From assembly GCF_030272895.1 (NCBI RefSeq), contig NZ_JALRNF010000036.1, positions 5,941-69,940 of the forward strand: 64,000 nt of DNA, written 5' to 3'. Positions 53,859 to 63,830 of the stretch are shown piece after piece (the first letter of the stretch is position 1; each line of letters begins with the position of its first letter). A model generated the notes under the pieces. It ran no database searches. It was not told where the DNA came from and saw only the letters and a program-made list of their open reading frames with translations. The translations under genes and the position numbers were made by a program. The DNA is from Pseudomonas sp. BGr12. Its GTDB lineage: Bacteria; Pseudomonadota; Gammaproteobacteria; Pseudomonadales; Pseudomonadaceae.

Positions 53859-54430
53859 GGCTGCCCCGCCCGCCGCCGCGACAGCTGCAGCACGCTGGGG
53901 TGGATGCGCACGCCGCTGCGCGCCACCGAGTCGAGGTTGACGTCGAACGCCACCTGGCGGTCGCTGACCCGCAGGCAGAACACGCTGCCCACGGTACAGG
54001 GGTCGTTGGCTTCGCTGATGCTCAGGACCGGGTGACCATTGATCGCGCTGAACACGCGACTGCGCTCATCCGGGGCCAACTGCCCCAGGTAGACGGCATC
54101 GCACTCGTTGCTGATGCGCGGGTCATCGGCCAGCAGGCGGCGCACCAGCACAGGCCGACCGGTGTGCTGGGTGGTACCCTTGACCAGGTCGTCGGCGTAT
54201 TCGGTGGGGCCGACCAGGCACAGGCGCAGCTGCCCGGGCTCCACGGGCCAGCGTGCATAACTGAGGATACCCAGCACCACCTGGGTCACCGCCTTGGCCC
54301 GTTGTTCGGCCAGTGAGGCGGCCGTCCCGGGTTCGGCCTGGGCCAGCGCCGCGAACAGCATCGACAAAGCGGCCAGCAGCAAACGCCCCCGGTTCGTCAC
54401 ACGTCCCGATGTAGGGGCGGCCACCATCAT
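53855..54430 (-). CDS. yfiR: Periplasmic repressor YfiR
   Basis: Periplasmic inhibitor of YfiN, about 191 aa. A signal segment RLLLAALSMLFAALAQAEP is followed by the DUF4154 domain (KAVTQVVLGILSYARWPVEPGQLRLCLVG). Four cysteines in LRLCLVG, SNECDAV and DPCTVGSVFCLRV match the two disulfides known in P. aeruginosa YfiR. Two adjacent ATGs open the frame and the ribosome site is weak, so the start is approximate. It is the first gene of the yfiRNB unit, 113 nt after recD on the same strand. Confidence 0.87.
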   Translation of the reverse strand: MMVAAPTSGRVTNRGRLLLAALSMLFAALAQAEPGTAASLAEQRAKAVTQVVLGILSYARWPVEPGQLRLCLVGPTEYADDLVKGTTQHTGRPVLVRRLLADDPRISNECDAVYLGQLAPDERSRVFSAINGHPVLSISEANDPCTVGSVFCLRVSDRQVAFDVNLDSVARSGVRIHPSVLQLSRRRAGQP

Positions 54431-54511
54431 GAAGGAAATCTCTTAAAACCCCGCGGGATAATGCCGAAACGATAGCACAGGGACGGAGTTTCCAGCGAGC
54501 AGGCAGGCCAC

Positions 54512-54540
54512 GGGCGATCCGGCAAAAGACCGAATCGCCC
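54512..54540 (-). other. Hairpin after recD
   Basis: GGGCGAT and ATCGCCC are inverted with further inner pairing (CCGG/CCG-like), directly 3' of the recD stop on the minus strand. There is no U-tract, so it may be a processing or partial termination signal between recD and yfiR. Confidence 0.4.
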
Positions 54541-54543
54541 TGC

Positions 54544-56625
54544 TCAGACCTGCTCCAGCATCAAGCCGGACAGGCGTTTGACCTTGCGCCGCACCGCCTC
54601 CTCGAACACGCCTTGGCGTGGTTCGATCAGGGTGAAGCAGGTTTTCGCCCGGGTGATGCCGGTATAGATCAGTTCCTTGGTCAGCACCGGGTTCAAGGCA
54701 TCGGGCAGCACCAGCGCAGTGTGGGTGAACTCCGAGCCCTGGGATTTGTGCACGGTCATGGCGAACACAGTTTCCACGTCGTTGAGCCGGCTGGGCAGCA
54801 CGAAGCGCACGCCACCGCGGCCATCGTTGCGGGCAAAGGCCACCCGTAATAGGTGCTGGCCGGGGCGTTGCTCGTCGGGCAGGCGCAAGGCGATGCCGAT
54901 ATCGCCGTTCATCAGGCCCAGGCCATAGTCATTGCGGGTCATCAGCACCGGCCGACCTTCATACCAGGGCAGCTCGACATCGATCAGGCCGGCGGCACCC
55001 AGCACCCGGCCAACCCGCTGGTTCAGCCCTTCGACACCCCACGGCCCCTTGCGCACGGCGCACAGCAACTGGAAGGTCTCGAAGCCCTGCAACACGGCCA
55101 TGGCCCAGGCCTCCCAGCGCGGATCGTCGACCGCAGTGCCCGGTGGCGGGCGCTGCCGGCCAATGACCTGCAAGTAGCTGCGGTAGCCCTGGGGACCGTC
55201 GCTGCCACGGCCCAGGCCGTCGAGCAGCAGGCGATCCAGGGCACGATCCTGCTCCCCGCGCAGGCTGAGGCCGAAGACGTCGTCCAGTTTCTGCTTGAGC
55301 AAGTCGCGCGCCTGCTCGGCCTCCTGCAGGTTGACCAGACGTGCCAGGCGGCCGATGCCGCTGGTCTCGCCAAAGCGCCTGGAAAATCGCAGCATCACCA
55401 CCTGCTGGGCCAGCGGGTATTGCTCGCTGCTGCCGGGCAACAGTTCACTGCCCGCCAGGGCTTCGCCGCTGACCTGCTCCAGCCAGCCCAGGGTCTGCGG
55501 ACTGTAGCGCCCTGCCTCGGCATCCCGGCACAGGTCACCGAGCACAGCGCCGGCTTCCACCGAGGCCAGCTGGTCCTTGTCCCCCAGCAGCACCAGGCGT
55601 GCATGGGGCGGCAACGCGGCCAACAGGTTGGCCATCATTTCCAGGTCGATCATCGAGGCTTCGTCGACCACCAGCACGTCCAGGGGCAAGGGGTTGCCGG
55701 CGTGGTGACGGAAATGCCGGGTGCCCGGCCGGCTGCCGAGCAGGCGGTGGACTGTGGACACCTCGGTGGGAATGTTCTGACGTACTTGTGCATCGACCTG
55801 CAGGCGCTCGACCTGCTGGCCGATGGACTCGGTCAGGCGTGCCGCCGCCTTGCCGGTGGGCGCGGCCAGGCGAATGCGCAGCGGCCGCCCGGCCTCCACC
55901 GCCGGCGCCTGGAGCAAGGCCAGCAAGCGCACCACGGTGGTGGTCTTGCCGGTGCCGGGGCCGCCGGTAATGATGCTGAACGCGCCACGGGTGGCCAGGG
56001 CGCAGGCCAGCTTCTGCCAGTCCACCTGCCCCGCCTGGCCGCCCTCGGCGAACAACTGCGCCAGGCGCGCCGACAGGTCGGTCGGGGTCGGCTCGGCCTG
56101 CTCCAGGCGCTGGCGCAGGGCACTGTCGATCTGCCGCTCGTAGGTCCAGTAGCGGCGCAGGTACAGACGCTGGCCGCTGAGCACCAGCGGGCACGAAGCG
56201 TGCGCGGGATTGCCGCCCGCGGCGACCAGGCGGCTAGCGCCCAGGTGCTGCAGCCAGGTCGCCAGGGTCAGGCGCTCCAGCAGTTGTGACGGCAACAACA
56301 AGGGGCCCGCCAGGGCATCGCCCTCGGGGGGCAGCGACAAGGCAAAATCCGGTTCGGCCAGGGTCTCGCCCAGGTCCAGGCAGACATGGCCATGGCCCAG
56401 CTGGTGGCTGGTCAGGGCCGCCGCCAGCAGCATCAACGGCTCGCCCTGCGGGTCACGTTCCTGGAGAAAGCCGACGAAGGCCCGATCCAGTGCGCGCAGC
56501 CAGCCGCGCTCGACCCAGCGATCGAGCAACGTCAGCAGGTCGCGGCTGTCGCTCAGTGGTTGGAGCGCCGCCAGGTGCCCGGCATCCAGCGGTGTCGGCA
56601 GCAGGTCGACGAGGGTGCGGCTCAT
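54544..56625 (-). CDS. recD: Exodeoxyribonuclease V alpha subunit RecD
   Basis: 5'-3' helicase subunit of RecBCD, 693 aa. The Walker A motif ITGGPGTGKTTTVVRLLALL lies near residue 217. Walker B is LVVDEASMIDLEMMANLLA near 315, and later motifs are LLGDKDQLASVEAGAVLGDL and the C-terminal FAMTVHKSQGSEFTHTALVLP with YTGITRAK. The start overlaps recB (ATGA-type, 4 nt), so recC-recB-recD form one coupled operon. A RecD N-terminal domain is present, giving normal length. Confidence 0.95.
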   Translation of the reverse strand: MSRTLVDLLPTPLDAGHLAALQPLSDSRDLLTLLDRWVERGWLRALDRAFVGFLQERDPQGEPLMLLAAALTSHQLGHGHVCLDLGETLAEPDFALSLPPEGDALAGPLLLPSQLLERLTLATWLQHLGASRLVAAGGNPAHASCPLVLSGQRLYLRRYWTYERQIDSALRQRLEQAEPTPTDLSARLAQLFAEGGQAGQVDWQKLACALATRGAFSIITGGPGTGKTTTVVRLLALLQAPAVEAGRPLRIRLAAPTGKAAARLTESIGQQVERLQVDAQVRQNIPTEVSTVHRLLGSRPGTRHFRHHAGNPLPLDVLVVDEASMIDLEMMANLLAALPPHARLVLLGDKDQLASVEAGAVLGDLCRDAEAGRYSPQTLGWLEQVSGEALAGSELLPGSSEQYPLAQQVVMLRFSRRFGETSGIGRLARLVNLQEAEQARDLLKQKLDDVFGLSLRGEQDRALDRLLLDGLGRGSDGPQGYRSYLQVIGRQRPPPGTAVDDPRWEAWAMAVLQGFETFQLLCAVRKGPWGVEGLNQRVGRVLGAAGLIDVELPWYEGRPVLMTRNDYGLGLMNGDIGIALRLPDEQRPGQHLLRVAFARNDGRGGVRFVLPSRLNDVETVFAMTVHKSQGSEFTHTALVLPDALNPVLTKELIYTGITRAKTCFTLIEPRQGVFEEAVRRKVKRLSGLMLEQV

Positions 56626-59600
56626 GGTGCGTCTCCGGAAAACAGGTCATGTTGCTGCGGTGCGCTGGTGCCACGGAACAGCGCGTCCAGGCGCTCGATC
56701 AGCTCGCGCGGCGGTTTGACGAAGTACAGCCCGCCGGTGCTGGCATGCACGCCGCGCAAGAAAATGAACAGGGCGCCGCCCAGGTGCTGGTCATAGTCGT
56801 AGTCCGGCAGCCGTGCCCGCAACTGGCGGTGCAGGGCCAACAGGTACAGCACGTATTGCAGGTCGTAGCGGTGATTGAGGATCGCCGCTTCCATGGCCAG
56901 CTCGCTGTAGGCCTGGTCATCGGGACCGAGCCAGTTGGATTTGTAGTCCGCCACGTAGTAGCGCCCCTCGTGTTCGAAGGCCAGGTCGATGAAGCCCTTG
57001 AACATGCCGTTGAGCTGGGCCGGCTGGGCCCCGACCCGGGCAACGCCTTGATGGGTATGTTCGCAGACGAGGCGATCGAGCTGGCCGACGTCGACCTTGT
57101 GGCTGGCGAACCAGAACTCCATTTCGATCTGGTAGCGGCTCAGCTGGTTCAGGGCCAGCGCCGGGCGGTCCGCGGCCAGGGCCATGGGTTGCACCAGCAG
57201 GCGTTGCAGCCAGTGACCGAGGGTGGTGATCCAGCCCTTCCAGTCACGGCGGTTGCAGCGCTGGCCGACGGTGCGCATGAGTTTTTCATCGTCCGCCGCC
57301 ACTTGGGCGAAGCCTTCCAGTCCCGCCCATTCCAGCAGGCCATGGAGGAAGGTGCCGGGGTTGGGACCGCGCGGGAAGCGATGGATATCACCACTGCCGG
57401 GCATGACTTCGCGCAGTTGCTGCGGGTCCGGGCGCTCGTCGTCGAACAGGTGCTGGGCCTGGGAGCTGTCGGCCGCCAGGGTCATGGACTCTTCGCCAAT
57501 GCGCAGGGCACTGTAGGACGCAATCCACCAGTTTTCGGCGGCACGGCGCTTGGGCTGGCGCACCGGCAGCAGTTCGGCCTGGCTGCGCGGTGCGCTGTAG
57601 CCTTGCTCATCGGCGACCGGCAAGGCACTGCTGGCGATGGCCGGGCAACCGCTCTGCAGCGTCTGGAGCCAGTCGCTCAACTGACTGGAGACCGCCAGGG
57701 GCGCACCACCACCCAACAGATAGCCCAGGGCCGAACGGTGCAGCAGCGAGACCTTGCCGGTGCCGCGTTTGAGGTCGGCGACACCCAGCCAGCAAGCATG
57801 TTGCGCACGGGTCAGGGCCACATAGAGCAGGCGCAGGTCTTCGGCCAGGCGCTCATCGTCGGCCAGGGCGATCTGCTCGGCATCCGGGGTCAGGGTCAGG
57901 TGGGCCTGGCCGGCGCTGTCATGCCAGGCCAGCGGCAGGCGCTGGCCGTCAACCGGCTTGCTGGTACAGATGAACGGCAGGAACACCAGCGGGTATTCCA
58001 GGCCCTTGGATTTGTGGATGGTGACCACCTTGACCAGTTGCTCATCACTTTCCAGGCGCAGGATCTGATCTTCACCAGCCTGTCCGGCACTGGCCAGGTG
58101 CTCGGCCAGATGGCGGATCAGCGCCTGCTCGCCATCGAGCTCGGTGGCCGCCTGCTGTAGCAGTTCGGCCAGATGCAGCAAGTTGGTCAGCACCCGTTCG
58201 CCGTCGCTGCGGGCCATCAACACCTGGGGCAGTCTGAAGTCGTGGAGCAGCCGGCGCAGCATCGGCAGCACGCCCTGGCTGCGCCAGATGATCCGGTACT
58301 GGCGGAACTCCATGACCCAGCGTTCCCACACCCGCTCGTCCTGGTTCAACTGCTCCAGGGCCGACAGCGGCAGGTCCAGGGTGATGCTGGCCAGGGCCGC
58401 CTTGAGCAGGCGTTCGGCATCCGGCTCGGCACAGGCCTTGAGCCAGGCCAGCAGGTCCTGGGCTTCCTGGGCGGCGAACACCGAGTCCTTGTCCGACAGG
58501 TACACGCTGCGCACATCGCGCGCGGCAAGCTCGGCACGAATCAACTGCGCCTCGCGGCCATCACGCACGAGGATGGCAATGTCCGACGGCAGGCAGCCGC
58601 GCAGCGTCTGGTCGGCCTGGAGGAAACCGCTACGGCCTTGCTGGCCGCCGTTGAGCAAGGCGACGATCTGGCTGGCACAGCTGGCGGCCAGTTGCTGACG
58701 GTAGACCGCGCCGGACACCGGCTCTTCGCTTTCCAGTTGCCAGAGATTCAGCGCCGCGACCGCCTGCCCGTCGATCTGCAACTGCTCGCTGCGGCCCTTG
58801 GCCTTGACCGGGGTGAACGGCACCGGGTTGTCATCGCCGTCGCGGAACAGGAAGGCACCACGGCCAAGCTCACGCGCTTCGGCCTGCATGAACACATGAT
58901 TGACCGCGCTGACCATGGCCTGGCTGGAACGGTAGTTGGTGTCCAGGCTGTGCAGACGTCCGGCGGTGGCGCGGCGGGCGCCCAGGTACGTGAAGATATC
59001 GGCGCCACGGAAGGCATAGATCGCCTGCTTGGGGTCACCGATCATGAACAGGCCGGTGTCGTGCAGGTTTTCCTCGATGCGGTAGATGCGCTGGAAGATC
59101 CGGTACTGCACCGGGTCGGTGTCCTGGAATTCATCGATCAGGGCCACCGGGAACTGCTCGCGGATCAGCCCGGCCAGGCGCTCGCCGGTATCGCCCTGCA
59201 GGGCATGGTCCAGGCGCACCAGCATGTCGTCGAAGCCCATTTCGGCGCGGCGGCGCTTCTCCTGCTCGAAACGTGCGCCGACCCAGGCGGCGGCATGTTC
59301 GAGCAGGCAGGCGTCGGGCGTCGGCAAGGCTTCGAGTTGTTCACGCAGGCTTTCCATGGCCTGCAGCGCCGGGTGGCTGGGCGGCTCGCCCTTCCAGGCT
59401 TCGGCCATGCCGATACGGGTCAGGCGGGTGAAGCCGGTGCCCAGGTCCAGCTCCAGGGCCTGCTCGTCGCTGGCCCAGGCGGCGAGATTCTCGCACCAAG
59501 GTTCGAAGTAGCGGGCCTGCATCTTGCGCCCGTCCACCTGCTTGGCCGCCAGGCCGTCGCGGCAGATCTGCAGCAACTCGGCCGACCACTGTGTCCAGGG

Positions 59601-60302
59601 TGCCTTGAGCTTGCGCAGTTGCTCGCCGCGCTGGTGCAACACCGCGTCGATCAGGGCCTGGGGCTCTTCGTCGTTGTTCTGCACCTGCTTGCGCCCGAAC
59701 AGCGCACGCACCCGTGGCAACAAGGCATCGGGGCTGACCCAGTGGGCGCGAACCCAGGCCAGCGCATCGCCCTGCATGCTGTAGCAGAAGCGCCGCCAGT
59801 AATCGCGCATCACCTGGCCGAGCAGTTCGCTGTGATCGGTTTCCAGGGTCTGGGTGAACAGGCTGCCACTGTCGAAGGCATGCTCACGGAGCATGCGCTG
59901 GCACCAGCTGTGGATAGTCGAAACGGCGGCCTCGTCCATCCACTGCGCCGCCACATCCAGGCGGTTGGCGCAGGCGGGCCAAAGCTCCGCCGGATAGTCG
60001 TCGCGCAGTTGCTGGAGCAACGGGTCGGCCTCGTCCAGCTCACCACGGAAGAACCGCGCCGCTTCCGCCAGCCGGGTACGGATCCGCTCGCGCAATTCCT
60101 TGGTGGCGGCATCGGTGAAGGTCACCACCAGGATCTGCGGCGGCAACAGCTCACGGCCGAAGCCCTGCTCGCCGCCATGCCCCAGCACCAGGCGCAGGTA
60201 CAGGGCGGAAATGGTGAAGGTCTTGCCGGTGCCGGCGCTGGCCTCGATCAACTGGCTGCCGTGCAGGGGAAAAGTCAGTGCCAGGGGGGCTACGCGACTC
60301 AT
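56622..60302 (-). CDS. recB: Exodeoxyribonuclease V beta subunit RecB
   Basis: 3'-5' helicase and nuclease subunit of RecBCD, 1226 aa. The Walker A motif LIEASAGTGKTFTISALYLRLVLG lies near residue 20, DEFQDTDPVQYRIF near 390, and the UvrD-like motif VVTIHKSKGLEYPLVFLPF near 760. The C-terminal nuclease domain holds the metal site in GRYYVADYKSNWLG near 1120 (Asp and Lys of DYK) with upstream KGFIDLAFEHEG. It processes double-strand ends until Chi and loads RecA. Four-nt overlaps join it to recC and recD. Confidence 0.96.
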   Translation of the reverse strand: MSRVAPLALTFPLHGSQLIEASAGTGKTFTISALYLRLVLGHGGEQGFGRELLPPQILVVTFTDAATKELRERIRTRLAEAARFFRGELDEADPLLQQLRDDYPAELWPACANRLDVAAQWMDEAAVSTIHSWCQRMLREHAFDSGSLFTQTLETDHSELLGQVMRDYWRRFCYSMQGDALAWVRAHWVSPDALLPRVRALFGRKQVQNNDEEPQALIDAVLHQRGEQLRKLKAPWTQWSAELLQICRDGLAAKQVDGRKMQARYFEPWCENLAAWASDEQALELDLGTGFTRLTRIGMAEAWKGEPPSHPALQAMESLREQLEALPTPDACLLEHAAAWVGARFEQEKRRRAEMGFDDMLVRLDHALQGDTGERLAGLIREQFPVALIDEFQDTDPVQYRIFQRIYRIEENLHDTGLFMIGDPKQAIYAFRGADIFTYLGARRATAGRLHSLDTNYRSSQAMVSAVNHVFMQAEARELGRGAFLFRDGDDNPVPFTPVKAKGRSEQLQIDGQAVAALNLWQLESEEPVSGAVYRQQLAASCASQIVALLNGGQQGRSGFLQADQTLRGCLPSDIAILVRDGREAQLIRAELAARDVRSVYLSDKDSVFAAQEAQDLLAWLKACAEPDAERLLKAALASITLDLPLSALEQLNQDERVWERWVMEFRQYRIIWRSQGVLPMLRRLLHDFRLPQVLMARSDGERVLTNLLHLAELLQQAATELDGEQALIRHLAEHLASAGQAGEDQILRLESDEQLVKVVTIHKSKGLEYPLVFLPFICTSKPVDGQRLPLAWHDSAGQAHLTLTPDAEQIALADDERLAEDLRLLYVALTRAQHACWLGVADLKRGTGKVSLLHRSALGYLLGGGAPLAVSSQLSDWLQTLQSGCPAIASSALPVADEQGYSAPRSQAELLPVRQPKRRAAENWWIASYSALRIGEESMTLAADSSQAQHLFDDERPDPQQLREVMPGSGDIHRFPRGPNPGTFLHGLLEWAGLEGFAQVAADDEKLMRTVGQRCNRRDWKGWITTLGHWLQRLLVQPMALAADRPALALNQLSRYQIEMEFWFASHKVDVGQLDRLVCEHTHQGVARVGAQPAQLNGMFKGFIDLAFEHEGRYYVADYKSNWLGPDDQAYSELAMEAAILNHRYDLQYVLYLLALHRQLRARLPDYDYDQHLGGALFIFLRGVHASTGGLYFVKPPRELIERLDALFRGTSAPQQHDLFSGDAP

Positions 60303-63300
60303 TGGGCGCTCTCCTCATTGCCCAAGGTCTGCCAGGGCGCTGCGAACATCGGGCGGTACAAGGCCTCGCACCAGCCTTCGAACTCTTCGCTGGCGCTCAG
60401 GGCCGCGAAATCGGTGAACTGACGGGCCAGCGCCGTGCTTTCGCTACGCTCGCCAAAACTGTTCTGGCCATCGCCTTCAAAGGCCTTGGCCGCGGCAGCC
60501 AGGGCCTTGTCCGGATCGCTCTGGGCGAGCCAGGCAAAGGCGGTCTTGACCGCCACCGGCAGCGGCGCGCACATCCCGGCCTGGCGGGCCAGCAGCAGGT
60601 CGCCGAGCTGCTCGCGGGCACTGGCCTGCTCGATGGGTGCCAACAGCAGGGTGATGTCGGTTGCCACCACCGCACTGTGCAAGGGCAGGCCCACGGCGCA
60701 GGCGGCCAGGTGCGTGACCCAGGTCGCGGTCAGCCGATGCCACTTGAGCGTGCGCCCACTGCTGATGCTGTTGGGCAAGGTGGTAATAGCGAGCAGGGAC
60801 TGGTCATCCCCTTGATAGACCCGGCCGAGCCAGCCTTCGAGCGTGAGCTGGCGGTACTCGAAACGGATGGGCAAGGCGCTGTCCAGCACCTTGGGCCAGC
60901 GCTTCAGCAAGTGCTGGTGACGCTGCAGCAGGTCGGGCAGCGGCTCGACCAATTCGTCCTGCAGACACTGCCCGAAACCGGCCAGGGGCAACAGGCCGCA
61001 ACCTTGCAGGCGGCGGGCTTGATCGGCCAGGGCCCGGGGGGCGTCATCGGGGGTCGCCAGGGCCACGGACAACAGGCTCTCGCTCAGGCCGTAACGCTGC
61101 AGTGCGTCGAGCACGAACGGCTCCTCATCGGCCAGGGGGGCTTCCACCGACTCGAAGAACACCTTCAGCCGCTGGCTGAAGAAGTGCCGTACCGGATGAC
61201 GGAGGAAGTCCTGCAGCAAGGTCAGGCTCAAGGCTTCATCACTGTTGTAAGGTGCAAGCTCATCCTCGCCCCTGGTCGGCGCATCCTCGGGAACGTGCAA
61301 GGCTCGCCATTCGCGGGCGAAGCTGAACAGATTGCTACCCTTGTGGAAATAGCGGGCGCTAAACGGTTGCAGCGGGTGTTCCACGGTCAGGGCGTGCAAC
61401 AACTGTTCGCCGGCATCAAGCTTGTCGCCGGCCTTGGCTGAGGCCAGCTGCCAGCCGCTGGCCAGGTGATCGCGCAACTGGCCGATCAGCACCGAAGCCG
61501 GACGTTCGCTGTTGTCGCGAATGCTGCGACCGACCCAGCTGACGTACAACTGGTCACGCGCCGACAGCAGCGCTTCGAGCAACAGGTAGCGGTCGTCCTC
61601 GCGACGCGAGCGGTCGCCGGGGCGGTAGTCGCTGCCCATCATGTCGAAGTCCAGCGGCGGTTGCGCACGCGGGTAGTCGCCGTCGTTCATGCCCAGCAGG
61701 CACACCAGCTTGAACGGAATTGCGCGCATCGGCATCAGGGTGCAGAAGTTCACCGAGCCGGCAAGGAAGCGCTGGGACAGACGCCCCTGATCGAGGCCTG
61801 CAAGCCAGGCTTCGCGGACCACGGTCAGCGGCAACAGATCGTCGAGGCCGACAGCTTCGCAGGTTTGCAGCCAGGTTTCGCGCAGGTCCTGCAGTTGCAC
61901 CAACAGGTAGTCGTCGTGCTCGGTTTCGGCGAGGAAGAACACCTGCAGCAAGGCATGCAGGCGCTCGCCCCACTGCCCGGCGGTCGCCGCCTGGGACAAT
62001 TGTCGATGGGCAATCTCCAGGGCATCGAGCAGGGCCACCAGGGGGCCGATCAAGGCCGCATCCAGTCCGCCGATCTCGTCGAACGGCTCAATGCCGTCGC
62101 AACCTTCGCCAACACCGACTGCATAGCCCAGCAGCATCCGCCGCAGGCCGAATCGCCAGCTGTTCTGCTCAAGGTCCGCAGGCAGGCCCAGGCCAGCCCG
62201 CTGCTCGGCATTCAGCCCCCACCGAATGCCGGCGCCCTCGATCCAGCGGTGCAAGGTCGGCAGGTCGCTTTCCTTGATCGCAAAGCGGGCGCGCAAGGCG
62301 GGGACGTCGAGCAGGTCGAGAATCTCGCTGACGGCAAAGCGGCTGTCCGGCAGCTTGAGCAGGTGCTCCAGGGCGATCAGCAAGGGATCGCGGCCACGCT
62401 GGCCCTGGTCGGTCAGGGTGAAGGGGATGAAGCGTGGGTCATCGCGGCCCAGCTGTCCGAATACCGCACGGATGTGCGGTGCGTAGGTGTTGATGTCCGG
62501 CAGCATGACGATCACGTCACGGGGGCGCAGGTCAGGATCTGCGCTGAAGCGGGCAAGCAGCTGGTCGTGGAGGATCTCCACCTCGCGTTGCGCACTGTGC
62601 GCCACCTGGAAACGCACCGAGCGGTCCTTGCTCGGGTCCACTGCGGGCCACAGCTCTCGGGTCTCGGCCAGTGGGCGCAGTTCGAGGATGTCGTCCTGCA
62701 GCTGGTTGAGCAGGGTCTTGGGCTGGCTGTCGCTGAACAGGTCGATGCGCCCATCGCTGAAGGCGGCGCGATAGCTGCCCGGATCATCGTAGCTGTCGAG
62801 CAGGTTGATGTAGTCACGCCCTTGCTTGCCCCAGGCCGCCAACAGCGGATGGGCGTGCTGGTGCAGGGACTGGGCGTCGATCAGGCTGGGCGTGCCGGGC
62901 TTGCGCTGCTGGCGTTTGTACTGGTGACGCAGCAGGTCCTTGTCGGCGACGATATCGGCCCAGTGATGGCGGCAAGGGTTATGCACGCAGAGCAGTACCT
63001 GACTGAAGCGGGCCAGGCCGGCCAGGGCTTCCAGGGCCTGGGCCGGCAACGACGAAATACCGAAGACGATGACCCGCGACGGTAGCCCCGCCGGTGCCTG
63101 CTCCAGGCTGTTGATCCGTTCGATGAAGCGCTGGTGCACGCCGGCACGGCTCTGGGCCATGCCCTCTTCACCGACATCCAGCAACAACGCACGCCACAGC
63201 TCGGCTTGCCAGCAGTTGGCCGGGGGCAACGGCCTGGCGTCGCCACGGGCGCTGTTCAGCACGTGCCGGCCTGCGGCCCAGTCCTTGAGCCAGTCGGCGC

Positions 63301-63778
63301 GGTAGACCTGGTACTGGTCGAACAGGTCGGCCAGGCGCTCGGCGAGCTGGTAGCGCTTGCGCAGGTCGCTGTCGTCGGTGAGGAAGCGCTGCAGGGGCTC
63401 GAAGTGGGGCTTGTCGATGACTTCGGGCAGCAGGCGCATCAGGCGCCAGGTCAGGGGAGCCTTGTCCAGCAGCGAGATCTCGGGGATCTCGTCGCGGCCC
63501 AGCACACGCCGGTACAGCTGCCACATGAAACTGCCGGGCAACTGCACTTCGATCGCGGCGGCAATACCGCAGCCGCCCAGATCGTCCTCCTCCGGGTCTT
63601 CGGCCAGGGCCAGCTTTAGCCACTGGGCGATACCGTTGCTCTGCACCAGGGCGATCTCGTTTTCCAGCGGAGCCAGGGGATAGCGACGCATCCAACTCAC
63701 CACCAGGCTGCGCAGTTCATCCAGGCGATTGCCGTGGACCACCATGAATCCTGGTTGAAGCGTTTGGCTGTATGGCAT
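60299..63778 (-). CDS. recC: Exodeoxyribonuclease V gamma subunit RecC
   Basis: Chi-recognition subunit of RecBCD, 1159 aa, with inactivated helicase and nuclease folds. It opens MPYSQTLQPGFMVVHGNRLDELRSLVVSWMRRYPLAPLENEIALVQSNGIAQWLKLAL, the characteristic RecC N-terminus, and includes PGSFMWQLYRRVLG and RFIPFTLTDQGQRGRDPLLIALEHLLKLPDSRF. It is the first gene of the operon. The promoter region (63779 onward) is cut by the contig-end artefact. Length is close to E. coli RecC (1122). Confidence 0.96.
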   Translation of the reverse strand: MPYSQTLQPGFMVVHGNRLDELRSLVVSWMRRYPLAPLENEIALVQSNGIAQWLKLALAEDPEEDDLGGCGIAAAIEVQLPGSFMWQLYRRVLGRDEIPEISLLDKAPLTWRLMRLLPEVIDKPHFEPLQRFLTDDSDLRKRYQLAERLADLFDQYQVYRADWLKDWAAGRHVLNSARGDARPLPPANCWQAELWRALLLDVGEEGMAQSRAGVHQRFIERINSLEQAPAGLPSRVIVFGISSLPAQALEALAGLARFSQVLLCVHNPCRHHWADIVADKDLLRHQYKRQQRKPGTPSLIDAQSLHQHAHPLLAAWGKQGRDYINLLDSYDDPGSYRAAFSDGRIDLFSDSQPKTLLNQLQDDILELRPLAETRELWPAVDPSKDRSVRFQVAHSAQREVEILHDQLLARFSADPDLRPRDVIVMLPDINTYAPHIRAVFGQLGRDDPRFIPFTLTDQGQRGRDPLLIALEHLLKLPDSRFAVSEILDLLDVPALRARFAIKESDLPTLHRWIEGAGIRWGLNAEQRAGLGLPADLEQNSWRFGLRRMLLGYAVGVGEGCDGIEPFDEIGGLDAALIGPLVALLDALEIAHRQLSQAATAGQWGERLHALLQVFFLAETEHDDYLLVQLQDLRETWLQTCEAVGLDDLLPLTVVREAWLAGLDQGRLSQRFLAGSVNFCTLMPMRAIPFKLVCLLGMNDGDYPRAQPPLDFDMMGSDYRPGDRSRREDDRYLLLEALLSARDQLYVSWVGRSIRDNSERPASVLIGQLRDHLASGWQLASAKAGDKLDAGEQLLHALTVEHPLQPFSARYFHKGSNLFSFAREWRALHVPEDAPTRGEDELAPYNSDEALSLTLLQDFLRHPVRHFFSQRLKVFFESVEAPLADEEPFVLDALQRYGLSESLLSVALATPDDAPRALADQARRLQGCGLLPLAGFGQCLQDELVEPLPDLLQRHQHLLKRWPKVLDSALPIRFEYRQLTLEGWLGRVYQGDDQSLLAITTLPNSISSGRTLKWHRLTATWVTHLAACAVGLPLHSAVVATDITLLLAPIEQASAREQLGDLLLARQAGMCAPLPVAVKTAFAWLAQSDPDKALAAAAKAFEGDGQNSFGERSESTALARQFTDFAALSASEEFEGWCEALYRPMFAAPWQTLGNEESAQ

Positions 63779-63830
63779 GGAACGTCCCTGGAGGCTGTCG
63801 AACTGGGGGGAACCTTAACATGGAAGGGCT

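Noticed and set aside
58173..60422. 749-codon plus-strand open frame over recB
   Set aside because: Antisense shadow of recB; no start context or domain.
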